Positions 50,466 through 59,757 are shown, numbered from the stretch's first letter. The stretch: 64,000 bases of DNA from Corynebacterium wankanglinii (GCA_014490595.1 CP061031.1:1736001-1800000); one strand, 5' to 3'. Translations and numbers: made by a program. The notes: generated by a model from the sequence alone, not told the origin.

Positions 50466-51272
50466 TCAGCGATGCGCCGGTTGGTTCACGGCGTAGTTCG
50501 CCGCGGCGTCGCGCACGCGGGCGACGTAGTCGTTGGAGTGGTTATAGGCGAAGATGGCCTCCTTCCAGCCCTCCTCCGTGGCAAGGTCGCGCGTGGTGCC
50601 GCCGGAGTTGCACAGTAGGTTGGCGGCGCCAAGCGCGGCGTCGTCGATCTGCTGCGGGTCTGCCACGCCGTCGCCGTTGGCGTCGCGGCCGTAGCGGGCC
50701 CAGGATTCCGGGATGAACTGCATGGGCCCTACGGCGCGGTCGAACTCCGTGTCGTTGTCGTACGCGCCGCCGTCGGTGTCCTCGACTTTGGCAAAGCCGC
50801 CGCCGTCCAGTCGCGGGCCGATAATGCGGGGCTCCGGGTAGCCGTCCTGGTTGAGCTGGGAGTTGTCAAAGCGCCCCGTGTACGTGCCGTGGCGCGTTTC
50901 CACCCAGCCGATGCCGGCGAGGGTGTTCCACTGCAGGTGGCAGGCGGGCCAGGCCTCGGCGGCGATAAGGGCGGCGTTGGCGTAGGCCCGGATGGCCTGG
51001 CCGGAGACGTGGGTGGCGTTGCCGATGTCCTGGGACCAGTCAAAGAGCTGGTCGGAGGTGCGCCCCGGCCCGTGAACGTTGATCGCCGGGGGTGCCTGCG
51101 CGGCCGGCGGCGGCATGGTGACGGGCACCGGCTGGAGCGGCTCGTGCTGGTCGGTGGTGGAAAAGGCCGCGATGAGCCAGGCGACGAGCGCGACGGCCAA
51201 GACGACGGCCGCGGCCGCGCCGATGAGCCCCGCGCAGCCGCACCCGCGCGCTACTCGCCTGGCTGCAGTCAT
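50466..51272 (-). CDS. Membrane-anchored lytic transglycosylase
   Basis: This 268-residue protein has one N-terminal membrane helix (LIGAAAAVVLAVALVAWLIA) and a Pro-rich linker. A MltB-like/SLT domain follows: WNTLAGIGWVETRHGTYTG with the catalytic glutamate, RAVGPMQFIPESWARYGRDA, GDGVADPQQIDDAALGAANL and IFAYNHSNDYV. It cleaves peptidoglycan glycan strands. Conserved next to eno in corynebacteria and related genera. Confidence 0.92.
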   Translation of the reverse strand: MTAARRVARGCGCAGLIGAAAAVVLAVALVAWLIAAFSTTDQHEPLQPVPVTMPPPAAQAPPAINVHGPGRTSDQLFDWSQDIGNATHVSGQAIRAYANAALIAAEAWPACHLQWNTLAGIGWVETRHGTYTGRFDNSQLNQDGYPEPRIIGPRLDGGGFAKVEDTDGGAYDNDTEFDRAVGPMQFIPESWARYGRDANGDGVADPQQIDDAALGAANLLCNSGGTTRDLATEEGWKEAIFAYNHSNDYVARVRDAAANYAVNQPAHR

Positions 51273-51659
51273 GGGCGGAAAGTGTACCGGGCGGGTGCCT
51301 CCTATCGGCTAACGCGCCGGTGATACATACCCGCGTTCGGTCGCGTAGCACAAGAGCTGAATTGCCGCCGGGCTTATGTCTACGTTGATGCACATACTTC
51401 CGGTGGGGCACGCGCTGAGTTCAGGTTTCGCCGGAAAACCTGAACTCGGCGGCAGTTTGGGGGGCTATTGGACGGCGCGGATGCCGCCGGGCTGGGGTTT
51501 CGCGCGGGCGTTTTCAGGTTTTTACCGACGCGAGCCAGTTCGCATATATGCGCCCGACCGAACGGGGCCCAGCCGCCTAAATCCCTTCTGTCACGCCTGT
51601 CACTTCTTTCACATGTATGATCCTTCGCGAACCAGTTTCTTCCCCGAAAGGACTCCCCA
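51273..51659. other. Gene-free region with CCTGAACTC inverted repeat
   Basis: GAGTTCAGGTTT at 51417-51428 and AAACCTGAACTC at 51436-51447 form a hairpin of the dispersed intergenic family. CTGAATTGCCG lies near 51357. The promoter of the following secreted-protein gene must lie near 51560-51640 (no confident boxes). Confidence 0.5.
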
Positions 51660-52073
51660 ATGCGCCGTCTCGCTTCCCTCGCCGCCGCTGGCCTCGTGGC
51701 CGCTGCCGCTTTCGCCGGAACCGCAGCCCCGGCCCAGGCCCAGAACTTCGAGCTGATCAAACTCCTCAACGGCAACGTCGCCACCGCGAACTGCGACGTG
51801 CTGCGCGCGAGTCTGACCGCCACCCGCATGGTCGGCCCGGACACCACCCGCTCCCAGCTCATCGGCAACGTCAATGCCGTGGTGGGCCAGGACGCCACCC
51901 TGCGGCTGGCCTCCGCGTCCACCGTGGCCACGCTCGGCGACCGTGCGCTGGAGTGCGGCATCGTCAAACCGGACCCGGCCACCCCGCTGGACAAGTTCTT
52001 CGAGATGAGCTCCCAGATGTCCTCCCAGGCCAACCTGCCGGACATCCGCACCTACATCGGCGCGCTGCGCTAA
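51660..52073 (+). CDS. Secreted PorB-like protein (alpha-helical outer-membrane porin family)
   Basis: This 137-residue protein has a clear signal peptide (MRRLASLAAAGLVAAAAFAG, cleavage after AQA) and a small helical mature part with two cysteines (ANCDVLRASL, ALECGIVKPD). Size, the spaced Cys pair, the DRALECGIVK end and the location near eno recall PorB/PorC anion porins of the mycolic-acid outer membrane in corynebacteria. Sequence similarity seen by eye is limited, so the call is tentative. GAAAGGA precedes the ATG. Confidence 0.5.
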   Translation: MRRLASLAAAGLVAAAAFAGTAAPAQAQNFELIKLLNGNVATANCDVLRASLTATRMVGPDTTRSQLIGNVNAVVGQDATLRLASASTVATLGDRALECGIVKPDPATPLDKFFEMSSQMSSQANLPDIRTYIGALR

Positions 52074-52684
52074 CTCCCGCTAGGTCTTCTCCCGGGCCTT
52101 CCCTCCTCCCACAGCCGGTCCTGGGTGGCCTTGTCCACGGGGCCGGTGGAGCCGTCGAAAAGATAGGGCGCCCGCCTGCGCATCTTCTGCACAAACGCGT
52201 CGGCCACGTCCGAGAAGTCGAAGGCGCCGCGTTCCGACGCCAACTCGGCGTGGAACAGGATTTGGAGGAGGAGGTCGGCGAGTTCGGACCGGAGGGCGTC
52301 CATAGGCAAATCGTCCTCGATCGCTTGGGCGACCTCTTCAGCCTCCTCCCGTAAAAACGGCAGGAGGCTTTCGTGTGTCATGGCCTGCTCCCACTCGCCG
52401 CGGGCGCGGGCGGCGTGCATGGTGCGGGTGGCCTGGTAGACGGGGTCGTCGAGGCTGGTGGCGCGTTCGAGCGAAGCGCCGTCGACAAGCCAACGGGCGA
52501 CTTCGGGTGCGTCCTCGTCGGTGGAGATGAGCCACCTGTCGGGGCCCTTTTGGGCGGCGAGCGCGCTGCGGATACCTGCGGGGACGTCGGGGGTGAAGGT
52601 GACGTCGCCAGCGATCCGGCCCGCAAGGTGGAGGGGGATCAGCGAGGGCCAGCGGGGGTCGAGGAGCAGGACGGTTGCGGTCAT
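52070..52684 (-). CDS. mazG: MazG-family nucleotide pyrophosphohydrolase
   Basis: This 204-residue protein has a C-terminal MazG core with metal-binding EEAEEVAQAIEDD and LRSELADLLLQILFHAEL, followed by FVQKMRRRAPYLF, and an N-terminal corynebacterial extension of about 90 residues. MazG hydrolyses (deoxy)nucleoside triphosphates, for housecleaning or to lower ppGpp. Start ATG 52684 (MTATVLLLDPRWP). Its stop overlaps that of the secreted protein on the other strand. Confidence 0.9.
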   Translation of the reverse strand: MTATVLLLDPRWPSLIPLHLAGRIAGDVTFTPDVPAGIRSALAAQKGPDRWLISTDEDAPEVARWLVDGASLERATSLDDPVYQATRTMHAARARGEWEQAMTHESLLPFLREEAEEVAQAIEDDLPMDALRSELADLLLQILFHAELASERGAFDFSDVADAFVQKMRRRAPYLFDGSTGPVDKATQDRLWEEGRPGRRPSGS

Positions 52685-52718
52685 GGAGGGCAAGTGTAGG
52701 GGCCGTACTATGGGGCGC

Positions 52719-53372
52719 ATGACTCAGATTGCTCAAGCCCTCGAGACCGTCAAGCCCACCGCGCAGGACGTGCTGGGCGACTCCGTGACCTTCTCCCCCA
52801 TCCGCTGGAAAACGGGATGGCCACACCACCTGCGCCGCGTGCCGCCGTTCCGCGACGACGCCACCGCCTCCATCACCCGCTCCGAAGTCTTCGCGTTCGC
52901 CGCAGACGTTGCCGAATCCGGCTACGCGCGCGACCAAATCATCGACTTTCTGGGCGCCTGCTTCGCCTACATGGCCGGCCAATCCAACCAGGTGATGCAG
53001 CTGCAGGCGTTTTTGCGCAACAAGGGCAAGGCGTCTCAGCTGCTGGGGGCTGTGCGGCGGCTCGAGGGCGCCTCGCCTATCGACGCCTACGGTTCTTTGA
53101 CGGCAACCGGCCTGCCCCCGAAGTTCGCCTCCGCCATCGCGTACTTCCTGGCCGGCGAGCAGGAGGGCGGCTCCGGCGCCGAGCTGAAGCCGGTGATCAT
53201 CTGCTCCAACCGTGCGCGTGTGGCCGGGCTGGCCAAGGACGCCGACTGGACCGCCGACGAGTACGGCGAGTACCTGGAGGCGTTGGCGGCGGCGCGGGAT
53301 GCGTACGACGCCGAGCTGCCTCTGGACGCCGTGGAGTGGGCGCTGCGCGAGTTCGCCCGCCGCTCCGAGTAG
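52719..53372 (+). CDS. Conserved hypothetical protein (possible OGG-fold family)
   Basis: This 217-residue soluble protein begins MTQIAQALETVKPTAQ. Notable segments are SPIRWKTGWPHHLRRVPPF, FLGACFAYMAGQSNQ, GLPPKFASAIAYFLAG and PVIICSNRARVAGLA. The helical arrangement loosely recalls proteins labelled OGG-fold DNA glycosylase-like, but no catalytic HhH motif is obvious. I do not assign a function. It is divergent from mazG (34 bases apart) and carries one GCCTATCGACG in its coding sequence. Confidence 0.75.
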   Translation: MTQIAQALETVKPTAQDVLGDSVTFSPIRWKTGWPHHLRRVPPFRDDATASITRSEVFAFAADVAESGYARDQIIDFLGACFAYMAGQSNQVMQLQAFLRNKGKASQLLGAVRRLEGASPIDAYGSLTATGLPPKFASAIAYFLAGEQEGGSGAELKPVIICSNRARVAGLAKDADWTADEYGEYLEALAAARDAYDAELPLDAVEWALREFARRSE

Positions 53373-53388
53373 GGGGAATGTGTGCGAT

Positions 53389-53427
53389 CCGGCGAGCTCA
53401 GGGAAAACCTGAACTCGCCGGTTTTTT
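53389..53427 (+). terminator. Strong rho-independent terminator with CCTGAACTCGCCGG stem
   Basis: CCGGCGAGCTCAGG, loop GAAAA, CCTGAACTCGCCGG, then six T. One mismatch in 14 bp. The stem is a member of the dispersed CCTGAA(T/C)TCGCCGG family. Confidence 0.85.
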
Positions 53428-53513
53428 AGGTGGTCAGTGGCAGGCAGTACATCACGAACCCCTTTCGTTTAGCCCACTACACTTGATTAAGTCAATCGCC
53501 CTAAACTAGCATC

Positions 53514-53705
53514 GTGACAAAACGCAAGGACATCCTCAAAGCGATATCCCACTACGCAAAGACAACCGAGCAGGAACTCACTATCAAAGAAGGCGGTAAC
53601 CACACACGCATATGGGTCGGTGACCGCTACACGACTGTTCCCAGGCATCGAGAAATTCCCGATCTCGCCGCCCAAAAGATTTACAAGCAGATTGGACTGA
53701 AGTAA
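53514..53705 (+). CDS. HicA-like mRNA interferase toxin
   Basis: This 63-residue protein has the HicA dsRBD-like fold: an N-terminal helix (KRKDILKAISHYAK) and the catalytic histidine in EGGNHTRIWV (His30), followed by TTVPRHREIPDLAAQKI. HicA cleaves mRNA. Start GTG 53514. The antitoxin gene follows two bases after the stop. Confidence 0.88.
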   Translation: MTKRKDILKAISHYAKTTEQELTIKEGGNHTRIWVGDRYTTVPRHREIPDLAAQKIYKQIGLK

Positions 53706-53707
53706 CG

Positions 53708-54097
53708 ATGAACTGTTTTACCGCGACTGTCCAACGTGACTCCGGCTGGTGGGTAGGCCAACTCGATCAAGACCCTGGTGTCATTGTCCAAGCGCGTCGC
53801 CTTGATCAGATTGAAGACGAATTCAAAGATGCCCTTGGACTCTTTCCCGAGCTGACCCACGATGCAGAGTCCGCCCAGATCGAACTCGCCATCGGTGGCG
53901 AAGCGGAAAAGGCGGCGCTTTCAGCACGAGACGAGCTCGCAGAGCTGCGTCGGCAAGAACACGATCAACTGGGGAAAATCGCCCAGCACGCGAAAGACCT
54001 CTCTGAACGCGGTTACAACTACCGTGACATCGCCTACCTTCTGGGCATCAGCTACGGCCGAGTCGGGCAGATTCTCAAACAGCACTCCGCAGCGTAA
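53708..54097 (+). CDS. HicB-like antitoxin with HTH domain
   Basis: This 129-residue antitoxin has an N-terminal partial RNase H-like HicB domain (FTATVQRDSGWWVGQLDQDP, GVIVQARRLDQIEDEFKDAL) and a C-terminal helix-turn-helix (RDIAYLLGISYGRVGQILKQ) for operator binding. It forms a toxin-antitoxin pair with HicA directly upstream. The locus lies at the edge of the IS30 insertion. Confidence 0.88.
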   Translation: MNCFTATVQRDSGWWVGQLDQDPGVIVQARRLDQIEDEFKDALGLFPELTHDAESAQIELAIGGEAEKAALSARDELAELRRQEHDQLGKIAQHAKDLSERGYNYRDIAYLLGISYGRVGQILKQHSAA

Positions 54098-54145
54098 GGC
54101 CAATGATTGACCCGGCTCCGGGGGTTTCGCCCGGCCCGCCGGCTA

Positions 54146-54174
54146 GATGGTGAAGACCAGATGGTGAATCCGCG
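54146..54174 (+). repeat. Left arm of palindromic IS30 target (site 2)
   Basis: ATGGTGAAGACCAG then ATGGTGAATCCGCGC. The inverted counterpart is at 58554-58583. Confidence 0.75.
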
Positions 54175-54192
54175 CCGATTTGGCGGGCGGGA

Positions 54193-55732
54193 TCAAGCGG
54201 TTAATGCGCCACGTTTGAATATTTGCTGGAGTATTTCACGTGGGGTTGCTCCGCCGAGGACTTGTCGGGGTGTGTCGTTGAGTTCGTCTTGCACCCAGGC
54301 GACGTGCTCGGGGGTGACTTCGGCGAAGTCGGTGCCTTTCTTGTAGAAGCGGCGGCGGATCTCACCGTTGGTGTTCTCGTTGGTCGGCCGCTGCCACGGT
54401 GAGTGTGGATCGCAAAAGTACACCTCGCAGCCGTCTTTGATGCGCACACGTGCGGTTTGAGCCATTTCCACGCCTTGATCCCAGGTGATGGTCTTGAGCT
54501 GTTCGGCATTGAGGTCTTTGACCATCTGCTGGATCGTTTCAATCACCGTCATCGATGTGTGTTCGGTGGGCAGATGACCAAGCAGGGTGTAGCGGCTGGT
54601 GCGCTCCACCAGGGTAATCAGCGCGCTTTTGCCGCCCTTGCCGATGACAAGATCACCTTCCCAGTGCCCAGGGATTGCCCGGTCGTCAACCTCCGGGCTG
54701 CGCTTGGTGATTTCAGCGCCTTTGATCCACGGCTTACCCGTTAACACACCGGCATTACGGGGCCGGGTTTTTCGCCGCTTGCCGCCGCGGATGAGCACAT
54801 CTTGGGTCTTCATCACCGCTTCAAGCTCGGCGCGCAAGCTGCCTTTGCTCTGGATGTACAAGGCACTGTAGATCGCTTCGTGGGAAATACGCATGGTTTC
54901 ATCATCGGCGAAAGCGTGCTGAAGCCACACACTGATGCGCCCGGGCGACCACCGGCGGGCAAGACACGCCACCACCACAGCACGAAGCACCGGGTTGTCG
55001 TCAAGCTTGCGCACCTTCGGCCGGCACGCACGCGCCTTAGCACCCGTGTGGGCACGCCGGGCGTTGTAGAAGACCTTCTTTTCGCCGTCATCGTCGATGA
55101 TTTCCCATCCGTTGCGGGCAATTTCCCGGCTGATCACGCTATGGTGGCGCCCCAGAAGCGTTGCGATCTGTCTGGCTGACATTCCCTGGCTGCACCCATG
55201 TTGGATCGTCAGGCGGTCTTCAAACGACAGTTGGACCCCGCGGCCGACTTTCACACGGTCCTCGGCGTGGTCGGCAGGCGCGTGGCCTGCCTGTGTTTTC
55301 ATTGGTGCTGGCACGGAATCAACTTTGCTGTGTGCAGGGGTTGTTACCGCACAAGCCTCCGGCGTGTTGGCGGGCTGCACCGCATCACGGTTTCCGCCCG
55401 CCTTCTCCTGGCGTGCTTGTTGCACCCAGCGATACACCGAATTCACAGACCTGTCGAACGCCGCCGCGACCTTTTCAACCGGTTCACCCGCTAGTACTCG
55501 CTCGACCGCGTCAGCTTTCTGCTGCGGGGTGATACGGGGCTTTTGCTGCAGTTCGGTCCGCACACCGACTTTCGCCAACCGCGAGTACAACGCAGCCGCA
55601 GAAAGACCTAACGTTGCAGCCGCATCCGGTACCGACATACCTGAAGCCACCAACGCCACCGCGTCGTCGATGAGCTGGTCGCGTGCACGTGCCAACGCCT
55701 TCATCGGTGGGAGCGCACCTGCTTGCTTGACC
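54193..55732 (-). pseudogene. IS30 transposase, 3' part of interrupted copy
   Basis: This carries about 500 residues of the transposase from MKALARARDQL to the same C-terminus (GALTA), including all catalytic residues. It differs from the intact copy by a few residues (DDETMRI for DDESMRI, VIETIQQ for VIAAIQQ). The N-terminal 58 residues are cut off by the IS21 insertion. An internal ATG at 55704 might still give a truncated protein. Confidence 0.9.
55726..55732 (+). repeat. Target-site duplication of the IS21-family element, left
   Basis: CTTGACC, repeated at 58380-58386; the intact IS30 copy has this sequence once. Confidence 0.85.
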
Positions 55733-55826
55733 TGTTTAGAAGATCGAAATGGAAGCGGTGTGGTGAGTTTGTGGTAGCGCTTGAGTGGGGATCCGGTAGC
55801 GGGTCCCTGCTCAGGCGCTTTGTGTG

Positions 55827-56594
55827 TTACTGGTTAGCTTCCAGTCTCATGTTTGGTCCTTCGAGGGTGATGATTTCGGCGCCGGCGATGAGTCGGTTGA
55901 GGATGGACTCGGCGATGACAGCGTCCGGGATAGATCTGTACCAATCTTGCGGGGTGAACTGTGAGGTCACGATCGTTGATCGGTTGCTTTCTCGTTCGGA
56001 GAGAATGTTGAAGAGCAGGTGCGCGGTGGCGGCATCGACTGGGGTGGTGAGGAAGTCGTCGAGGACTAACACATCGACGTTGATCAACTCGCGGGTGAGT
56101 TTGAGCCGGGCTGGGTCGTCGAGCGGCATCACTGCGAAGTGCGCGGCAAGCATGTCGGTGCGGTAGAACCTGGCGGAGTAGTCGTTGCGGCATGCTGCGG
56201 TGATCAGAGCTTGGGCGAGGTAGGTCTTGCCGACTGAGGATTTGCCCAAGATGACAATGTTTTGGCCCAGGTGGCACCATTGTCCGTGAGCGAGTCGGCT
56301 GACTTGTTCTGGGTTGATGTTGCGGTCAGGTGCGTAGACGACGTCTTCGAGGCAGGCATCGGGGTTTGGCGATCGTGATGCCTTGAGCAGTTTGTTGATG
56401 CGGCGTTCGCGTCTGGCCGCGACTTCTTTGTCGAGTGCGTAGAGCACCTTTTGGGAGAAGGTCCACGTGTCGAAGGCTGGGTCGTTGGCGATGTCGATGA
56501 CGCTTTTGCCGAAGGCTGTCATGCGCATCGCTGTGAAGTCCGCGAGGACGGATTCGTCGAGGAAACGCTCTTGCGGCGGGGTCGGTGGGGTCAT
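55827..56594 (-). CDS. istB: IstB-like ATPase, IS21 helper protein
   Basis: This 255-residue AAA+ ATPase has Walker A ILGKSSVGKTYLA, Walker B VDVLVLDDFLT and NRLIAGAEIITLEGPN near the end. It loads onto DNA and helps IstA choose the target. Its ATG overlaps the stop of istA by four bases (ATGA). Confidence 0.95.
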   Translation of the reverse strand: MTPPTPPQERFLDESVLADFTAMRMTAFGKSVIDIANDPAFDTWTFSQKVLYALDKEVAARRERRINKLLKASRSPNPDACLEDVVYAPDRNINPEQVSRLAHGQWCHLGQNIVILGKSSVGKTYLAQALITAACRNDYSARFYRTDMLAAHFAVMPLDDPARLKLTRELINVDVLVLDDFLTTPVDAATAHLLFNILSERESNRSTIVTSQFTPQDWYRSIPDAVIAESILNRLIAGAEIITLEGPNMRLEANQ

Positions 56595-58234
56595 GGCGTT
56601 GTGGTTCCTTTCTTGATGAGGTTGTCCAGGCTGAACTGTGCTGCGCCACCGAGGTAGGCGCCGCTGGTGTCGCGTGTGGCAGCGGCGGACGGGTGGGCCC
56701 GATGCCCAGGTGTGGCCGGTGCCGGTTGGTCGAAGCCGTGTGGTCGGGTTGCGACTTCTTTGCGTACGGCGGCCATCATGTTTTTGACCGCGGTGTAGGA
56801 CACCGCCCGGCGGGTCCCGTCGGAGGAGACCAAGCGCTTACATGCTTCTTCCAACACGAGCTTGTTGGCGTGTTTGCCCATTGACAGCACGTTCCTGCAC
56901 GATTGGTACGCCTGGGCCGGGATTGCTTTCGCCGCGATCATTTCCTCGATGACGGTGCGTGTCGCCGGCCCGATCTTTTGGGCTTCGCGCAGGAAGTAAT
57001 CGCTCGTCCACAGTCCCTGGGTGTGATCCATGTTCGCCGGTATGTGGTCGGCATCGGTGACATACGCCCCGCGGGTGTGGGCAAGCGTGTGGGTTGTAAC
57101 GGCACGGCCACCATCGAAGACCGTGAGCACTTGCCCGGTGATGCGCACATCGACAGTGCGGCCAACGAGCTGGTGCGGCACGGAGTACCGCACGCTAGCT
57201 ACGGTGATGTGGAAATCTGGGGCGACCTTGGCGCGTTTCCACTCGGTGCGCTGCCACGGGGTATCGGGAAGCGCTGTCAACAGGTGCCTTTCATGCGCAT
57301 CGAAAATGTCTTTGCGGCTTGACTGCTGGTGACGAAACGGTACCGCCTGGTTGATCTGGTCAACCAGCTGCTGAATTCGCGAGTTGAGTTCGTCAAGGTC
57401 GACGCACTGGTGGCCATCGAGTGCGTGGATGACCTTGTGGGTGACGATCTTGACTGCGGCTTCGACATTCGCTTTGTCTTTCGGCCGTTTCGCCCTCGTG
57501 GGCAGTGCTGCGGTGTTGTAATGCTCCAAAAACTGCTCGTAGGTGTCGTTGACCTTGCGGTTTCGATCCGCCGCGCTGATCGCGTTCGACGCAGTCGAGG
57601 CATTATCCGGCACCACAACCTCAGGCACGCCCCCGAAGTAGGCGAACGCGTGGTGGTGGGCATCAAGCCAGGAATGCTGGCGCTCATCCGGACATGCGAG
57701 GGCAAAAATCATCCCTGAATACGGCATTGAGGCGACAAACACGCTGACCTTCACCCCCGGTGCGCCATAAGGGTCGAACAGGCGCATCTTGGTGCCTGCC
57801 CAATCCACCTGCATGGTGTGCCCCGGTGTATGGGTGATGCGTGCGGTCAAACCGGCCGCATCGACATGAGACGCCACCAACTGGCGAAACCGGTCGTAGC
57901 TGTAATGAAGCTGGCCGGGTAAAGCAGGTGTGGTGGTGTAGCGCGCCCACAGCACTTGCAGTGTCTGCTTGTTACGCCCCGTGCGGGCTTTGACCACCGC
58001 ATCAAAATCGATAGGGACGAACTCGCCCTGGCCGGTACTGCGCCCATCTACGAATAACTCGTCGAGCTCATCATCCGTCAACGCCAAAACCTGGTCGACG
58101 GTGCGAATCCCAAGGGATCGAAGCACCTGATTCGACCGGGAAATCGTGCGGTGCGAGCACCCGAGCTGTTGTTCAATCTGGCGGTACGAACGCTGCTGCA
58201 CAAGCAGCTTCATCACCGCCCGGTAATCCGTCAT
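56591..58234 (-). CDS. istA: IstA-like transposase, IS21 family
   Basis: This 547-residue transposase has an N-terminal HTH region (RSYRQIEQQLGCSHRTISRS) and a DDE core with MQVDWAGTKMRLFD (first Asp), EVVVPDNAST (second Asp) and PKDKANVEAAVKIV (Glu). A Mu-type beta-barrel C-terminus follows (VRYSVPHQLVGRTVDVRI). It pairs with istB downstream. Start ATG 58234. Confidence 0.95.
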   Translation of the reverse strand: MTDYRAVMKLLVQQRSYRQIEQQLGCSHRTISRSNQVLRSLGIRTVDQVLALTDDELDELFVDGRSTGQGEFVPIDFDAVVKARTGRNKQTLQVLWARYTTTPALPGQLHYSYDRFRQLVASHVDAAGLTARITHTPGHTMQVDWAGTKMRLFDPYGAPGVKVSVFVASMPYSGMIFALACPDERQHSWLDAHHHAFAYFGGVPEVVVPDNASTASNAISAADRNRKVNDTYEQFLEHYNTAALPTRAKRPKDKANVEAAVKIVTHKVIHALDGHQCVDLDELNSRIQQLVDQINQAVPFRHQQSSRKDIFDAHERHLLTALPDTPWQRTEWKRAKVAPDFHITVASVRYSVPHQLVGRTVDVRITGQVLTVFDGGRAVTTHTLAHTRGAYVTDADHIPANMDHTQGLWTSDYFLREAQKIGPATRTVIEEMIAAKAIPAQAYQSCRNVLSMGKHANKLVLEEACKRLVSSDGTRRAVSYTAVKNMMAAVRKEVATRPHGFDQPAPATPGHRAHPSAAATRDTSGAYLGGAAQFSLDNLIKKGTTTP

Positions 58235-58379
58235 CAGCGGACTCCTTCCGGTAACCGGCTACACCCCTGTGGCGCAACCACCCGAAAGCATCACCCGCCA
58301 CCGCCAACCCCGCTACCGGAAACCCACTGAACCGCTACCCGAAAGTCACCACACCGCTACCAACTAGCCGGTCGCAACA

Positions 58380-58386
58380 CTTGACC
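58380..58386 (+). repeat. Target-site duplication of the IS21-family element, right
   Basis: CTTGACC, partner of 55726-55732. Confidence 0.85.
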
Positions 58387-58535
58387 CATTCATAAACCGT
58401 GCCCTCTGCCACACCGGCATCACGAGCAATCTCGCCGACATCATCGCCTGCAACAAGCCGCGCCACAGAAGCAGCCTTCACATCCTTCGGAGTCCAACGG
58501 CCAGCCACAACAACCTCCAAGTCGAGGTGGCGCAT
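58387..58535 (-). pseudogene. IS30 transposase, 5' fragment
   Basis: MRHLDLEVVVAGRWTPKD through GTVYEWVK, identical to the N-terminus of the intact copy, then cut by the IS21-family insertion. Confidence 0.9.
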
Positions 58536-58553
58536 TCACCCACTGACAACTCC

Positions 58554-58583
58554 GCGCGGATTCACCATCTGGTTTTCACCATT
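58554..58583 (+). repeat. Right arm of palindromic IS30 target (site 2)
   Basis: GCGCGGATTCACCATCTGG followed by TTTTCACCAT; the reverse complement matches 54146-54174 at all but about three positions. Confidence 0.75.
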
Positions 58584-58707
58584 TGAGTCCCGAAATCAGC
58601 TGACAGCGCACCGGAGCGCAACCGCACCCTAGGCGGCCGTCGCCGGATGGGGGCCGTTTTTGCCATGCGGCAAATATTTGCCACATTCCAATTTCGGTAT
58701 AACCGCG

Positions 58708-58779
58708 CCCCTACCGGTTGCCGCGGAAGGCGCGGTCGTTGAGGTCGCGACGGGCCTGCTCGAGCGCGACGAGGTCGGA
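58708..58779 (-). pseudogene. Duplicated 3' end of dnaG
   Basis: This 72-base segment encodes DLVALEQARRDLNDRAFRGN and the stop, matching the DnaG C-terminus (ending RAFRSNR). It has 7 mismatches to the real dnaG end at 59755-59826. It marks the far side of the inserted DUF5067 gene. The gene-free stretch 58584-58707 shows nothing else. Confidence 0.85.
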
Positions 58780-58928
58780 GCACCGCGGGGATAATGAGGA
58801 TGCTGCCCCCCAGGGTGCCAGCACATCGCCGTCCGGTGCCTGATCACTATGAGTCGCACTTGAAAAGTCATTGCCCAGAGGTAAGCCCCCTGGACCTGCC
58901 TCAGCGACGCATCTCAAGTTGCGCATAT

Positions 58929-58965
58929 AAAAAGCCCAACTTCGGTCTCCCGGAGCCGGGCTAGC
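58929..58965 (-). terminator. Terminator of the DUF5067 gene
   Basis: AGCCC...GGGCT stem with inner CTTCGG/CCGGAG pairing, followed by T residues on the minus strand; just after the stop at 58983. Confidence 0.7.
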
Positions 58966-58982
58966 TCGCTACTTCGAGAAGT

Positions 58983-59591
58983 TTACTTAATCGGATAGAC
59001 CTGCTTGCCCGCGCCGCTCTTCAAAATCAAGCCAGTCTGCGCTGAAAGCGTGACTGGAAGATCAGCGTCCTTGAGTTCGTAAGCGAACTGGGCGGTCACC
59101 TTACCGTTCGGCTTAACGACCTTGTTGTCTGCCAAATCATCGGTGTAGAAAACAGCCATCTGCAGATCCTGGCGGACATTCTCGTCCTCCTGCTTAGCGG
59201 AGAAAGTTCCGACCCAAGCTTCGATGGTGTCAACCTCGCGCGCACGCTTGTTGGTGAAATCGTAGGTGAACACAATCACCGGCTTCGAGCCCAAAACATT
59301 CTCGCGTCCGCCCGCGCGGACAACTTCGACCTTGGTGATCTCAAAACGGTAATCGAGAGAATCGAGAACGTTGTTCTCAAACCTCCCGGACTGCGCTTCG
59401 GTAGTCGGAGTTGGAGATGGTGTCGGCTGCTCCGTGGTCGGTTTGACGTTGGTGGAAGGAGCCGGGTTGGTGTCACCCTCGCTCGAACCAGCACCAATGC
59501 CAACAAGAGCAAGCAACAGGACAATCACGCCAATTACGGGTCCGGCGAGCCAAACCAGATCCTCGGGCTTCGTAGGGAGCTTGAAGTCCAT
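58983..59591 (-). CDS. DUF5067-like membrane-anchored protein
   Basis: This 202-residue protein has one N-terminal membrane helix (VWLAGPVIGVIVLLLALVGI), a Thr/Pro-rich linker (TTEQPTPSPTPTTEAQ) and an extracellular Ig-like domain: LDYRFEITKVEVVR, VIVFTYDFTNKRAREVDTIE, LADNKVVKPNGKV, the DUF5067/DUF4352 pattern. The role is unknown. ATG 59591 (MDFKLPT) has GAAAGGA upstream. It lies between dnaG and a duplicate of the dnaG 3' end, so it was added beside dnaG. GC is slightly lower than dnaG. Confidence 0.8.
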   Translation of the reverse strand: MDFKLPTKPEDLVWLAGPVIGVIVLLLALVGIGAGSSEGDTNPAPSTNVKPTTEQPTPSPTPTTEAQSGRFENNVLDSLDYRFEITKVEVVRAGGRENVLGSKPVIVFTYDFTNKRAREVDTIEAWVGTFSAKQEDENVRQDLQMAVFYTDDLADNKVVKPNGKVTAQFAYELKDADLPVTLSAQTGLILKSGAGKQVYPIK

Positions 59592-59757
59592 CTGACTTCC
59601 TTTCAAAAAACGGTGAGGAACCCAGGCGGAACCTCTTCAAATCTTCACTTTAACCTGTGAGCGTGGGTTGCGACAGTTGTGTTTCAAGCCTCGCCGACAA
59701 CTCCTCAGTAGCCCACACCGAGCCCATTGGAACAGTGATTCGCTAGCGAGACGACCC

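Larger units (their letters stand above)
55733..58379 (-). mobile_element. IS21-family insertion sequence (IstA/IstB)
   Basis: This 2647-bp element begins TGTTTAGAAG and ends CGCAACA (TG...CA ends). Both ends carry related internal repeats (GGAAGCGGTGTGGTGA on the left, GGTAGCGGTGTGGTGA on the right, inverted), the multiple terminal repeats typical of IS21. A 7-bp target duplication and two intact genes make it potentially active. Confidence 0.92.
54186..58553 (-). mobile_element. IS30-family element, second copy, interrupted by an IS21-family element
   Basis: Nearly identical to the copy at 4605-6317, in the same orientation. It is split at transposase codon 60 by the 2.65-kb IS21-type element 55733-58379. 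The 5' part of the transposase lies at 58387-58535 and the 3' part at 54193-55732. Confidence 0.9.
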
